Notes under the pieces: generated by a model
Databases searched by the model: none
Told to the model about the DNA's origin: nothing
Seen by the model: only the letters and a program-made list of their open reading frames with translations
Assembly (NCBI GenBank): GCA_028684405.1
Contig: JAQUGA010000165.1
Span: forward strand, 1-5,816
Direction of reading: 5' to 3'
From: Bacteroidales bacterium
GTDB lineage: Bacteria; Bacteroidota; Bacteroidia; Bacteroidales; WCHB1-69
Length of the DNA: 5,816 nt
Translations under genes and position numbers: made by a program
In this document: in pieces, positions 1 to 5,815 of the stretch
How positions within the stretch are numbered: the first letter of the stretch is position 1
Layout of the letters: each line of letters starts with the position of its first letter

Positions 1-1469
1 GGTTTGCAAATGCGCGCATTCATCACAATAGGCTCGTTTTTCTGAATAATTTCTCCGATATGACGAATTTCTTTTACAAATTGAGGTTTCATCATTTTTC
101 CATTGTTTGCAATGGCATTATAAAAAGCCAAAAGCTGAAGTGGCGTATTTTGAACCTCGTATCCAATCGACATCCAAGGAAGTGTTGTTATCGACCATGA
201 TTTATCTTTAAAGTCTTTCAAAACAGGCTTCCCTTCCCCTTGAATTTCGACTCCCAATCTTTCCCCTAAACCCATTTTTTTCAATAAATCTACAAAACGT
301 TGAGGGTCACTGCCAAATACCTTTGTTACCAAAGTAGCAATTCCCACATTCGAGGAAACCTCGAAGGCTCTTGCCAAGCTAACGTCGCCGTATCCTGGCT
401 CGTAAGAATCTTTCATTTCATACTTCCCAAATCTTTTTTTGCCGGTAGGTACTATTTCGTTTGTATCTACTTTTCCATCTTCGAGCAATGCAATGAGCGA
501 TGCGAGTTTGAAAGTAGAACCAGGTTCGGAGCTTTCCCAAATGGCAAAATTCATATCTTCGCCATAAGAGCCATCTTCACGACGTTTTAGATTGGCAATG
601 GCTTTAATGTAACCGGTTTCTACTTCCATAAGGATGGCACAACCATGATCGGCTTCGGTAGAGTCTAGTTGGCGGAGTAGGGCATGTTCGGCTACATCTT
701 GAATTGAAATATTGATGGTCGTATAAATATCATTTCCATTTTGTGGCTCAATTTGGTCTTCTTCCGTAACTGGCATCCATAGACCACCTCGTAGTTTTTG
801 CTCTACTCTTCTGCCGTCTATCCCTTTCAAATAATCGGCATAAGCTCCTTCCAGACCAACAAAAATTCCAGTATCTTTTCCATCGTTTCTCCAAACTTTT
901 TGTTCGTATCCAATCGTTCGATAGGCTAAAAGACGATACGGCATTTTGCGAACATTTTTTTGCTCCGTAATAAAGCCTCCTCTATTCCGTCCCAATCGAA
1001 AAATAGGAAATTCTTTAATCTTTTTTAAATCGGAATATGAAACTTGTTTTTTCTCATTTCTCACATTCGACCTCTTAATTAGCATATATCGGTTGCCTTT
1101 TTTTCGAGCGGTGATAAGCTGATTTTTATATTCAGAAGTGCTTTTGTCTTTAAAAAACTGGGCTAATGAAATAGCGAGTGAATCCACATCTTTTTCAAAA
1201 ACTTCGTCGGAGCAAACCGTGGCGTCCCAAAACAGATCAAAAACGGGGACAGAAGTAGCCAAAAGACTTCCATCATCCGAATATATATTTCCTCGGGCGG
1301 CTTCAATGTTGCGGATTCTGATATTTCTATCCTGATCAATAGCTCTGTACTCTTCGCCAATGCTGATTTGGATGTATAAAATGCGTGCAATAATGGCTAC
1401 AGCAAAGCACAATATACCAAAGTATACCACAAAAGAACGAACCGCTAATTGATTTTTACCTTCTAACAT
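1..1469 (-). CDS. ftsI: Septal peptidoglycan transpeptidase FtsI/PBP (class B PBP), partial at the C-terminus
   Basis: This is a class B penicillin-binding protein, the D,D-transpeptidase that cross-links septal peptidoglycan. The frame is open from the ATG at 1469 to the window edge, giving 489 residues and no stop. A short cytoplasmic N-terminus is followed by one membrane segment (about residues 12-34) and then a PBP-dimer region containing RGNIYSDDGSLLA (59-71), YRLLAYRTIG (178-187) and GLEGAYADYLKG (205-216). The transpeptidase domain shows the catalytic SxxK motif (S318-T-F-K321) within EPGSTFK and the SxN motif (S372-S-N374). The third motif, KTG, would lie beyond the edge, so about a third of the protein is missing. 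The start overlaps the end of the ftsL-like gene by 14 bases, which suggests translational coupling. The family call is secure from the motifs. FtsI rather than an elongation PBP is inferred from its place after mraZ, rsmH and ftsL. Confidence 0.95.
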   Translation of the reverse strand, partial: MLEGKNQLAVRSFVVYFGILCFAVAIIARILYIQISIGEEYRAIDQDRNIRIRNIEAARGNIYSDDGSLLATSVPVFDLFWDATVCSDEVFEKDVDSLAISLAQFFKDKSTSEYKNQLITARKKGNRYMLIKRSNVRNEKKQVSYSDLKKIKEFPIFRLGRNRGGFITEQKNVRKMPYRLLAYRTIGYEQKVWRNDGKDTGIFVGLEGAYADYLKGIDGRRVEQKLRGGLWMPVTEEDQIEPQNGNDIYTTINISIQDVAEHALLRQLDSTEADHGCAILMEVETGYIKAIANLKRREDGSYGEDMNFAIWESSEPGSTFKLASLIALLEDGKVDTNEIVPTGKKRFGKYEMKDSYEPGYGDVSLARAFEVSSNVGIATLVTKVFGSDPQRFVDLLKKMGLGERLGVEIQGEGKPVLKDFKDKSWSITTLPWMSIGYEVQNTPLQLLAFYNAIANNGKMMKPQFVKEIRHIGEIIQKNEPIVMNARICK

Positions 1470-1920
1470 TTTTCACAGAGTCTGGTTGATATACTAATTT
1501 AATAGGGGGTTTGTTGTTGTCTAAAATCCCAATAGAACCGAGCCTTCTCGAAATAGTTGACTCTCTTAGGCTATCCATCATATCGGATTTAGTGGAAATA
1601 TATTCATGTCGAAATTCAGTTAATTCTCTTTTTGTACGTTCCAATTTTATCATGTTTTTTTCGGCATAATAATTATTGAAAATATAGATGATTGCAAAGC
1701 TAAAAAGCAGAAATATAAAAGGCATCCACATCAGAAACTCTTTTCTGCTGAGGATGGATCCTCCCAAAACATTTCCCAAACTCCTTCCAATTCGTTTAAA
1801 TACATTCTCGGAATGAGTTGTTACTCTAGGTCTCTTTTTTTCTCTTTGCGATGTTTTTTTCGATTCCTCTTCCGAAGCATCATTAAAAACATCTTCTGTA
1901 GATCTATATTTATTTTTCAT
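1456..1920 (-). CDS. ftsL: FtsL-like cell division protein
   Basis: This is a small bitopic membrane protein of 154 residues. A hydrophilic, charged N-terminal part (about 1-60, including the basic run EKKRPR) is followed by one hydrophobic membrane segment (about 62-84, FLMWMPFIFLLFSFAIIYIF). A short periplasmic part comes next, whose first stretch (about 86-125, rich in K, E, R and L) could form a coiled coil. That layout matches FtsL, which in other bacteria pairs with FtsB and FtsQ and activates FtsW-FtsI. FtsL sequences diverge widely, so the call rests on topology and on position between rsmH and ftsI, the standard dcw order. The gene starts 11 bases inside the end of rsmH and ends 14 bases inside ftsI. 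The cytoplasmic extension is longer than in E. coli FtsL, which I recall as typical of Bacteroidota versions. Confidence 0.85.
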   Translation of the reverse strand: MKNKYRSTEDVFNDASEEESKKTSQREKKRPRVTTHSENVFKRIGRSLGNVLGGSILSRKEFLMWMPFIFLLFSFAIIYIFNNYYAEKNMIKLERTKRELTEFRHEYISTKSDMMDSLRESTISRRLGSIGILDNNKPPIKLVYQPDSVKNVRR

Positions 1921-2839
1921 TTTTCTCTTTCTTTTCAGCGATTCTCATTTTCGCACTTCTCGCTCTGTTATTTATGTTAATTTCTTCATCCGATGGAATG
2001 ACTGGTTTACGGGTGATGTTAACAAAAGGATTTAGTTGATTGCCAAAGATGTCTTTGTGTAATATGCCTTCAAAATTGCCGGTTTTAAAGAAGTTTTTCA
2101 CAAGTCTATCTTCGATGGAGTGGTAGGAAATAACAACCAGCCTTCCACCCGGTTTTAATAGTTTTTCTGCTTGTATAAGCATTGATTTTAATGCTTCAAC
2201 TTCTTCGTTTACTTCAATTCTAAGGGCTTGAAAAATGCGTGCAAAAAAACTATTTTCCTTGCCTCTTGGAGCCTGTTTGTTCAGAAGTTGAAGAAGCTCT
2301 TCTATCGTTTCAATGGGTTTCGACGTCCGATAATTGCAAATCGTGCGTGCCAGCTTTCTCGATTCTTTAAGTTCTCCGTATTGATATAAAACGTTGGCAA
2401 GTTGCTCTTCATCATACGAATTCACAATATCTGCCGCTGTTTTTGGTTTCCGTACGTCCATTCGTAAATCAAGGGGACCCTTAAAACGAATGGAAAAACC
2501 TCTTTCGGGAACATCAAATTGATGCGATGAAACACCTAAATCTGCTAATATGCCATCAACTTCATTGATATTGTTGAAGTTGAGAAAGTTTGCTAAAAAC
2601 TTAAAGTTGTGCTGAATGAGAAGAAATCGCTCGTCATCAATGCTGTTTTCTAGGGCATCAGGATCTTGATCAAAGCCAATAAGTTTGCCGGAACTTAATT
2701 GTTTAATTATTTCACGAGAATGCCCACCACCGCCAAAAGTAACATCGACATAAATTCCATTGGGCTTTATGTTGAGTCCTTCTACCGATTGTTGTAATAA
2801 AACCGGATTATGATATGTCAGATTGTTTTGCTCCATCAT
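1910..2839 (-). CDS. rsmH: 16S rRNA (cytosine(1402)-N(4))-methyltransferase RsmH (MraW)
   Basis: RsmH is a SAM-dependent enzyme that methylates N4 of C1402 in 16S rRNA, at the ribosomal P site. The 309 residues match the usual family length. Visible family motifs are the N-terminal YHNPVLL (9-15), the SAM-binding loop VDVTFGGGGHS (31-41), the acidic strand end GFDQDPDA (55-62), ADLGVSSHQFD (99-109), the RGFSIRFKGPLDLRMD block (113-128), FFARIFQALRIEVNEE (198-213) and PGGRLVVISYHSIEDR (230-245). The tail has the usual arginine-rich NRARSAKMR (291-299). Translation can start at either of two adjacent ATGs (2839 or 2836), and I kept the first. The start lies 32 bases inside mraZ with no clear SD sequence, so translation is probably coupled to mraZ. 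It is the second gene of the dcw operon. Confidence 0.98.
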   Translation of the reverse strand: MMEQNNLTYHNPVLLQQSVEGLNIKPNGIYVDVTFGGGGHSREIIKQLSSGKLIGFDQDPDALENSIDDERFLLIQHNFKFLANFLNFNNINEVDGILADLGVSSHQFDVPERGFSIRFKGPLDLRMDVRKPKTAADIVNSYDEEQLANVLYQYGELKESRKLARTICNYRTSKPIETIEELLQLLNKQAPRGKENSFFARIFQALRIEVNEEVEALKSMLIQAEKLLKPGGRLVVISYHSIEDRLVKNFFKTGNFEGILHKDIFGNQLNPFVNITRKPVIPSDEEININNRARSAKMRIAEKKEKNEK

Positions 2840-3284
2840 TTTTTTGAACCATTACTTCTTCTGCCAGATTTGCAAAATCTTGAGGTTCGTCTGTTAGGAG
2901 CGTTTCATACGTGGCTTTGTTCCAAACTTCAATACGATTTGAAAAAGCAAAGAGAACAAGCTCTTGTGCAATTCCAGCGTACGTCAACAAGTTCTTGGGA
3001 AGTAGAAACCTCCCATTCGAGTCGAGTTCGAGTTGTGTGGCACCCCGCATAAAATACCTAAAGAAATCTCTGTTCTTTTTACTGAACAAGTTTAATTTAT
3101 TGAGATCCTCGCTAATTGTATCCCATTCATTTTTGGGATAAATTACCAAGCACTGTTCGAATCCGCGATTTACGACAAAAGTATTATGTGCTTCTGCTGG
3201 TATTTGCTTCTTCAGACCAACCGGCATCATCACACGTCCTTTCGCGTCAATTTTGCATTCGTATTCGCCCATTAAATTACTCAT
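2808..3284 (-). CDS. mraZ: Transcriptional regulator MraZ
   Basis: MraZ is the AbrB-fold DNA-binding protein that heads most dcw clusters and regulates its own operon; family members form ring-shaped oligomers. The 158 residues carry the two diagnostic half-repeats: CKIDAKGRVMMP (10-21) and LELDSNGRFLLP (85-96). These are the two DxxGR signatures of the duplicated SpoVT/AbrB-like domain. The ATG at 3284 is chosen because an AGGGGA sequence sits a few bases upstream and the N-terminus then has the usual length. An in-frame ATG at 3272 (residue 5) is a possible alternative. The C-terminal 30 or so residues are acidic and end in DGAKQSDIS, a stretch that also encodes the start of rsmH in another frame. 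Likely MraZ boxes lie 48 bases upstream, consistent with autoregulation. Confidence 0.97.
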   Translation of the reverse strand: MSNLMGEYECKIDAKGRVMMPVGLKKQIPAEAHNTFVVNRGFEQCLVIYPKNEWDTISEDLNKLNLFSKKNRDFFRYFMRGATQLELDSNGRFLLPKNLLTYAGIAQELVLFAFSNRIEVWNKATYETLLTDEPQDFANLAEEVMVQKNDGAKQSDIS

Positions 3285-3290
3285 CTGATT

Positions 3291-3297
3291 TCCCCTT
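3291..3297 (-). promoter_or_regulatory. SD-like sequence before mraZ
   Basis: The minus strand reads AAGGGGA ending six bases before the mraZ ATG at 3284. Purine-rich, G-containing leaders are uncommon among the other starts here (rsmH, ftsL, ftsI, aat and udk have none that I can see). It supports the upstream ATG as the mraZ start. Bacteroidota depend weakly on SD pairing, so its effect on translation is uncertain. Confidence 0.5.
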
Positions 3298-3323
3298 TTT
3301 TACATTTCCGGCAATTTTCTATA

Positions 3324-3331
3324 CAAAAATA
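3324..3331 (-). promoter_or_regulatory. Predicted -7 promoter element of the mraZ (dcw) operon
   Basis: The minus strand reads TATTTTTG, an exact match to the Bacteroidota primary sigma factor -7 consensus TAnnTTTG. It sits about 40 bases before the mraZ ATG and would place the transcript start near 3317-3320, giving a leader of roughly 35 bases. There is no clear TTTG or TTG at -33; the MraZ boxes fill that space. In AT-rich DNA an eight-base match of this degeneracy can occur by chance, but its position between the boxes and the start codon raises its credibility. Confidence 0.5.
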
Positions 3332-3332
3332 T

Positions 3333-3362
3333 CCACTTTTTACCACTTTTTACCACTTGTTG
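3333..3362 (-). promoter_or_regulatory. Three tandem MraZ-type boxes (predicted MraZ operator)
   Basis: Three copies of GTGG lie on the minus strand at an exact 10-bp period: 3356-3353, 3346-3343 and 3336-3333. The second and third units are identical (TAAAAAGTGG) and the first is CAACAAGTGG. Known MraZ sites are short G-rich direct repeats (TGGGN in E. coli, AAAGTG-type in Mollicutes) at a 10-bp spacing upstream of mraZ. The AAAGTGG core, copy number, period, orientation and location here all match. One base separates the array from the predicted -7 element, so bound MraZ would cover the -33 region. Whether this represses or activates cannot be read from sequence. Confidence 0.8.
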
Positions 3363-3373
3363 ATAACTTTTTT
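3357..3373 (-). repeat. 17-bp direct repeat, copy A (mraZ-proximal)
   Basis: The minus strand reads AAAAAAGTTATCAACAA, identical to the sequence at 3456-3472 in the same orientation, 99 bp away. The core TTATCAACA differs at one base from the classical DnaA box TTATCCACA. This copy overlaps the first MraZ-type box by six bases. It could be a binding site for another regulator, or for DnaA. No function is shown by the sequence alone. Confidence 0.75.
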
Positions 3374-3455
3374 TACTCTTTTCATGAAGAAAAGTTACAA
3401 GAACGACTAAATTTTTTTTCAAAATGCTGATAGCGTGTGTGTTATGCCTGTATTT

Positions 3456-3472
3456 TTGTTGATAACTTTTTT
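3456..3472 (-). repeat. 17-bp direct repeat, copy B (mraZ-distal)
   Basis: This is an exact second copy of the 17-mer at 3357-3373, again with the DnaA-box-like core TTATCAACA on the minus strand. It is not next to a GTGG array, so the identity is not just an extension of the MraZ boxes. It lies just downstream (in the minus sense) of the terminator at 3489-3521, inside the dcw control region. Confidence 0.75.
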
Positions 3473-3488
3473 CGAGAAAACTTACCAT

Positions 3489-3521
3489 AAAAAAAATCCA
3501 TCCCAGTTTGGGACGGATTTT
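3489..3521 (-). terminator. Rho-independent terminator, probably of the udk-aat unit
   Basis: An 11-bp stem (arms 3495-3505 and 3509-3519) with a three-base loop is followed on the minus strand by a run of eight T (3496-3489). Read on the minus strand the arms are AATCCGTCCCA and TGGGATGGATT, with a single G-U wobble. On the plus strand the same position is an A-C mismatch and the T run is interrupted, so the minus strand is the favoured direction. It lies about 135 bases after the aat stop and before the mraZ promoter region, so it separates the two units. Confidence 0.85.
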
Positions 3522-3535
3522 CACTCTTTTTTAAA

Positions 3536-3566
3536 TAAATTTATTTTTTGCTGAAAAATAAATTTA
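3536..3566. repeat. AT-only perfect inverted repeat between aat and the terminator
   Basis: Two perfectly complementary 13-base arms (3536-3548 and 3554-3566) flank the loop TGCTG. The arms contain only A and T. The 11-mer AAATAAATTTA also recurs as a direct repeat at 3533-3543 and 3556-3566, 23 bp apart. It could form a weak hairpin in the 3' end of the aat transcript or be an operator for a dimeric protein. AT-rich DNA produces such symmetry fairly easily, so the function is open. Confidence 0.55.
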
Positions 3567-3654
3567 CTATTCTGTCTTGAATTTTTTTTTCAAAAACGAA
3601 TAATAAACTATTTTTTTCGACGATTTTCAATTTTTAAATTAAACAACTTATTTC

Positions 3655-4338
3655 TCAGAATGTCCATTTGCCAATTAATGTTTCTCTCGAATTAATTGAA
3701 ATTCTGAGTAATTTTAAATATTCTTTTCGTGATATTTCTTTGGCTCCTAGACTTTCCAGATGTGGGGTATACATTTGACAGTCGATCAGATTAAAATTAT
3801 TTAAAGCAAGCCATTTGCACAGATAATATAGAGCTACTTTAGATGCATCAGTTTCGGTATGAAACATGGATTCTCCAAAAAACACACCTCCTATTGAGAT
3901 GCCATAAAGTCCACCTACCAGATGTTTGTTGTGCAATACCTCAACCGAATGTGCAAATCCAAGTTTGTAAAGTTCTTTGTAAGCCATTTTCATTTCGGTA
4001 TTAATCCATGTTCCTATTTCGTCAGTTCTTCGAATGGATGCACATTGGTCAATTACACGACTAAAAAGGGAGTCTAATTTTACGGTGAATTTTCCAGAAT
4101 TAATCAGTCTTTTGAGACTTTTCGAACATTTAAACTCTTCTGGTAAAAGAATCATTCTTGGGTCTGGCGACCACCATAAAATGGGCAATTCGTTATACCA
4201 AGGAAAGATTCCATGAATATAGGCCGTCAAAAGTCTTTTTGGGGATAAGTCTCCACCTACTGCCAAGAGTCCGTCTGGTTCGCCTAGGGAAGGTTCAGGG
4301 AAGACTATTTCTTCATCATCTAGTTGATAAATAGCCAT
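3655..4338 (-). CDS. aat: Leucyl/phenylalanyl-tRNA--protein transferase
   Basis: Aat transfers Leu or Phe from aminoacyl-tRNA to the N-terminus of proteins starting with Arg or Lys, making them substrates for ClpS-ClpAP in the bacterial N-end rule pathway. The 227 residues fit the family. Motifs in order are GLLAVGGDLSP (23-33), YIHGIFPWY (40-48), WWSPDPRM (55-62), GTWI (109-112), LGFAHSVEV (126-134), LVGGLYG (140-146), GESMFHTETDASKVAL (155-170) and DCQ..TPHLESLGA (186-199). D186, Q188, E156 and W111 fall at the same numbers as functional residues I recall for E. coli Aat. The tryptophan usual after HSVEV is leucine here (L135). The ATG at 4338 follows the udk stop by four bases, so the two genes are almost certainly co-transcribed. 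The start places the N-terminus MAIYQLDDEEIVFPEP where family members usually begin. Confidence 0.97.
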   Translation of the reverse strand: MAIYQLDDEEIVFPEPSLGEPDGLLAVGGDLSPKRLLTAYIHGIFPWYNELPILWWSPDPRMILLPEEFKCSKSLKRLINSGKFTVKLDSLFSRVIDQCASIRRTDEIGTWINTEMKMAYKELYKLGFAHSVEVLHNKHLVGGLYGISIGGVFFGESMFHTETDASKVALYYLCKWLALNNFNLIDCQMYTPHLESLGAKEISRKEYLKLLRISINSRETLIGKWTF

Positions 4339-4342
4339 TTTA

Positions 4343-4954
4343 TTACATATTCAGATTAAAACGAATTCGGGATGCTAAAATCTCGATGGCTTGTTGGTTT
4401 TGTCCTCCTTGTGGAACAATGATGTCGGCGTATCTTTTCGTGGGTTCAATAAAGGTGAGATGCATGGGCTTTACAAATTTCTCATAATGTTCCAATACTT
4501 GTTTTACATTTCTTTCTCTTTCTATAATGTCGCGTTGAATGATTCGCATAAGTCGGTCGTCCGAATCGGCATCTACAAAAACTTTGATATCCATTTTTTC
4601 CCGAAGTCTGGCATTGCTAAAAGTGAGTATGCCTTCAACAATAATCACTTTTCGGGGATATATGGTAATGGTTTCTTTGGCTCTGGCACATGTAATATAT
4701 GAATAAATAGGCATTTCTACCGTTTTTTGTTGGCACAAATCATCCAAATGTTTTATTAAAAGATTAAATTCAAATGAAGAGGGATGATCAAAGTTTATTT
4801 TATGTTTTTCTTCTTGGCTCAAGTGTTCGTTATCTTTATAATAGGAATCAAGATAGATGACACTCACCGAGTCTTTTGGCAATGAATTTACGATTTCTTT
4901 AACAACGGTTGTTTTTCCTGAGCCAGAACCTCCAGCAACGCCAATTGTGAGCAT
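4343..4954 (-). CDS. udk: Uridine kinase (uridine/cytidine kinase)
   Basis: Udk phosphorylates uridine or cytidine to UMP or CMP in pyrimidine salvage and is cytosolic. The 203 residues show the P-loop GGSGSGKTT (8-16), the YLDSYYKD segment (34-41) with the likely catalytic-base Asp36, NFDHPSSFEF (54-63), the base-recognition segment MPIYSYITCAR (81-91), the strand IIVEGIL (104-110), VFVDADSDDRLMRIIQRD (125-142) with its lid arginines, and FIEP.KRYADIIVP near the C-terminus. Most family members read YDYxxHTR where this one has YSYITCAR, so the histidine that contacts the base in human UCK2 is Cys89. I recall the same YSYxxC form in Bacteroides uridine kinases, so it is probably a lineage feature. 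It is the first gene of the udk-aat unit, with a -7-like element about 18 bases upstream of its ATG. Confidence 0.95.
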   Translation of the reverse strand: MLTIGVAGGSGSGKTTVVKEIVNSLPKDSVSVIYLDSYYKDNEHLSQEEKHKINFDHPSSFEFNLLIKHLDDLCQQKTVEMPIYSYITCARAKETITIYPRKVIIVEGILTFSNARLREKMDIKVFVDADSDDRLMRIIQRDIIERERNVKQVLEHYEKFVKPMHLTFIEPTKRYADIIVPQGGQNQQAIEILASRIRFNLNM

Positions 4955-4971
4955 ATTGTCTTTTTTTGTTA

Positions 4972-4979
4972 CAAATATA
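4972..4979 (-). promoter_or_regulatory. Predicted -7 promoter element for udk-aat
   Basis: The minus strand reads TATATTTG, an exact match to the Bacteroidota TAnnTTTG consensus, placed 17 bases before the udk ATG. Transcription would start around 4965-4968, leaving a leader of about 10-14 bases. A TTTG at -33 is not evident; only TTTC-like sequence is nearby. The location between a strong upstream terminator and the first gene of the unit supports the call. Confidence 0.55.
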
Positions 4980-5026
4980 AAAACATTTGAGAAAGAAACT
5001 CCTTTTATTTTTAATATTCTTTATTG

Positions 5027-5058
5027 AAAAAAAAAGGCTGTCCGAAGACAGCCTTTTT
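5027..5058 (-). terminator. Rho-independent terminator of the T9SS cargo gene
   Basis: A perfect 12-bp stem (arms 5031-5042 and 5047-5058) closes on a four-base loop. On the minus strand the loop is TTCG between C and G, the extra-stable C(UUCG)G tetraloop, and the stem runs into nine T (5035-5027). It begins 16 bases after the stop of the secreted-protein gene. The A run on the 5' side gives U residues on the plus strand as well (five T, 5054-5058), so it could work weakly in the other direction, but no plus-strand gene is present. Confidence 0.95.
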
Positions 5059-5074
5059 AATCGTAATTAAACGC

Positions 5075-5815
5075 TTAGTATATTGTCATTTTTTTCGAAA
5101 TTCTATTCGAATCAAACTCTAATGTGTAGAAGTATACTCCCGGAGCATAAGATGAAATGTCTAAAGTAAACTGATGTTTTCCGTTTGGTTTTTGGAAATC
5201 TTCTGTCCAAAGAGTTTTTCCAAGAACGTCAGTTACTCTGAATTGTACTTTACCAGAGTATGGTAGAGTGTAATTGATTGTTGTTACATCTTGTGCTGGA
5301 TTCGGGATGTTTTGTCCTAAGAACAAACCACCGTTTTCGTTGGTAGCGATACTGATATTGGATTGATATCCCACTACGTTTTTACAGCTTCTGTTGTTTG
5401 TAGAGTCCACATCATTCGGGAATAATGTATACGCACATAAATTGTGAGTACGTTGAGAGGGTGCAATATAAGGAGCGAAGAATGTAAAATCGGCTTCTTC
5501 ACCTGGATTGAGGGTGCCAATATACGTTTCAACAACTTCGGCAGAGTTCACTGGTTTGTATGCAACAGGAATGTCTGTTACGACTGTGTTTCCGTGGTTT
5601 TTGATACGTACTTTTACAGTAACTTCAGCACCGTATGCAACAGAATCTTGAGGATAACTAGCAGGTTTGATGATTTGAGTTACACCCACATCTGGTAGTT
5701 TTTTAGCTAGGTTGATGTCGTCTAAAGCGATGTTTCCTTTTACGCCTGCTTTAACAGCTACAAATCTAACTTTATAGTATCCTTCAGGGATGCTGTTCAG
5801 ACTTACGGTTTTTTG
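5075..5815 (-). CDS. Secreted or surface protein with T9SS type A C-terminal sorting domain, partial at the N-terminus
   Basis: Only the C-terminal 246 residues are in the window; the frame stays open through the upper edge, and the GTG at 5687-5689 is an internal valine, not the start. Visible residues 1-41 end in GNIALDDINL (27-36), the ALDDI pattern typical of the last strand of MAM or jelly-roll domains in such proteins. Residues 42 to about 146 look like a CARDB-type beta-sandwich (VKVRIKNHGNTVVTDIPV, then a GTLNPGEEADFTF segment) with two cysteines, C127 and C144, that may pair outside the cell. Residues of about 163-246 form the T9SS type A sorting tail: LGQNIPNPAQDVTTINYTLP, VTDVLGKTL, DISSYAPGVYFYTLE and the final KKMTIY. 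This tail directs export through the Por/T9SS machinery and is normally removed or used for surface attachment. The catalytic or adhesive function lies in the missing part and cannot be named. Confidence 0.92.
   Translation of the reverse strand, partial: QKTVSLNSIPEGYYKVRFVAVKAGVKGNIALDDINLAKKLPDVGVTQIIKPASYPQDSVAYGAEVTVKVRIKNHGNTVVTDIPVAYKPVNSAEVVETYIGTLNPGEEADFTFFAPYIAPSQRTHNLCAYTLFPNDVDSTNNRSCKNVVGYQSNISIATNENGGLFLGQNIPNPAQDVTTINYTLPYSGKVQFRVTDVLGKTLWTEDFQKPNGKHQFTLDISSYAPGVYFYTLEFDSNRISKKMTIY

Larger units (their letters stand above)
3285..3654. other. Intergenic control region between aat and mraZ
   Basis: This 370-base stretch has no convincing gene. From the aat side it holds very AT-rich DNA (3567-3654) with T and A runs, the AT palindrome, the terminator, repeat copy B, about 80 bases with no clear element apart from a short TTCATGAA palindrome at 3381-3388, repeat copy A, the MraZ-type boxes, the -7 element and the SD-like site. 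Frames that are open here cross the terminator and repeats and look like chance. Confidence 0.8.

Noticed and set aside
300..590. Plus-strand open frame of 96 codons
   Set aside because: It lies opposite the transpeptidase domain of ftsI, which carries the SxxK and SxN motifs in the minus frame. The plus-strand product has no recognisable features.
1163..1390. Minus-strand frame of 75 codons near the start of ftsI
   Set aside because: It is an alternative frame inside ftsI. The ftsI frame from 1469 is open to the window edge with family motifs, so this one is a shadow.
3333..3362. Tandem 10-bp repeats as a CRISPR array or a simple microsatellite
   Set aside because: The units are too short, have no spacers, and the third unit diverges. 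Position and GTGG period fit an MraZ operator better.
3116..3430. Plus-strand open frame of 104 codons overlapping mraZ and its control region
   Set aside because: It is antisense to a clear mraZ and to the operator and promoter elements, and its product looks like translated AT-rich noise.
3300..3524. Minus-strand open frame of 74 codons upstream of mraZ
   Set aside because: It runs through the terminator hairpin, both 17-bp repeats and the MraZ-type boxes, is dominated by Lys, Phe and other AT-rich codons, and shows no family pattern.
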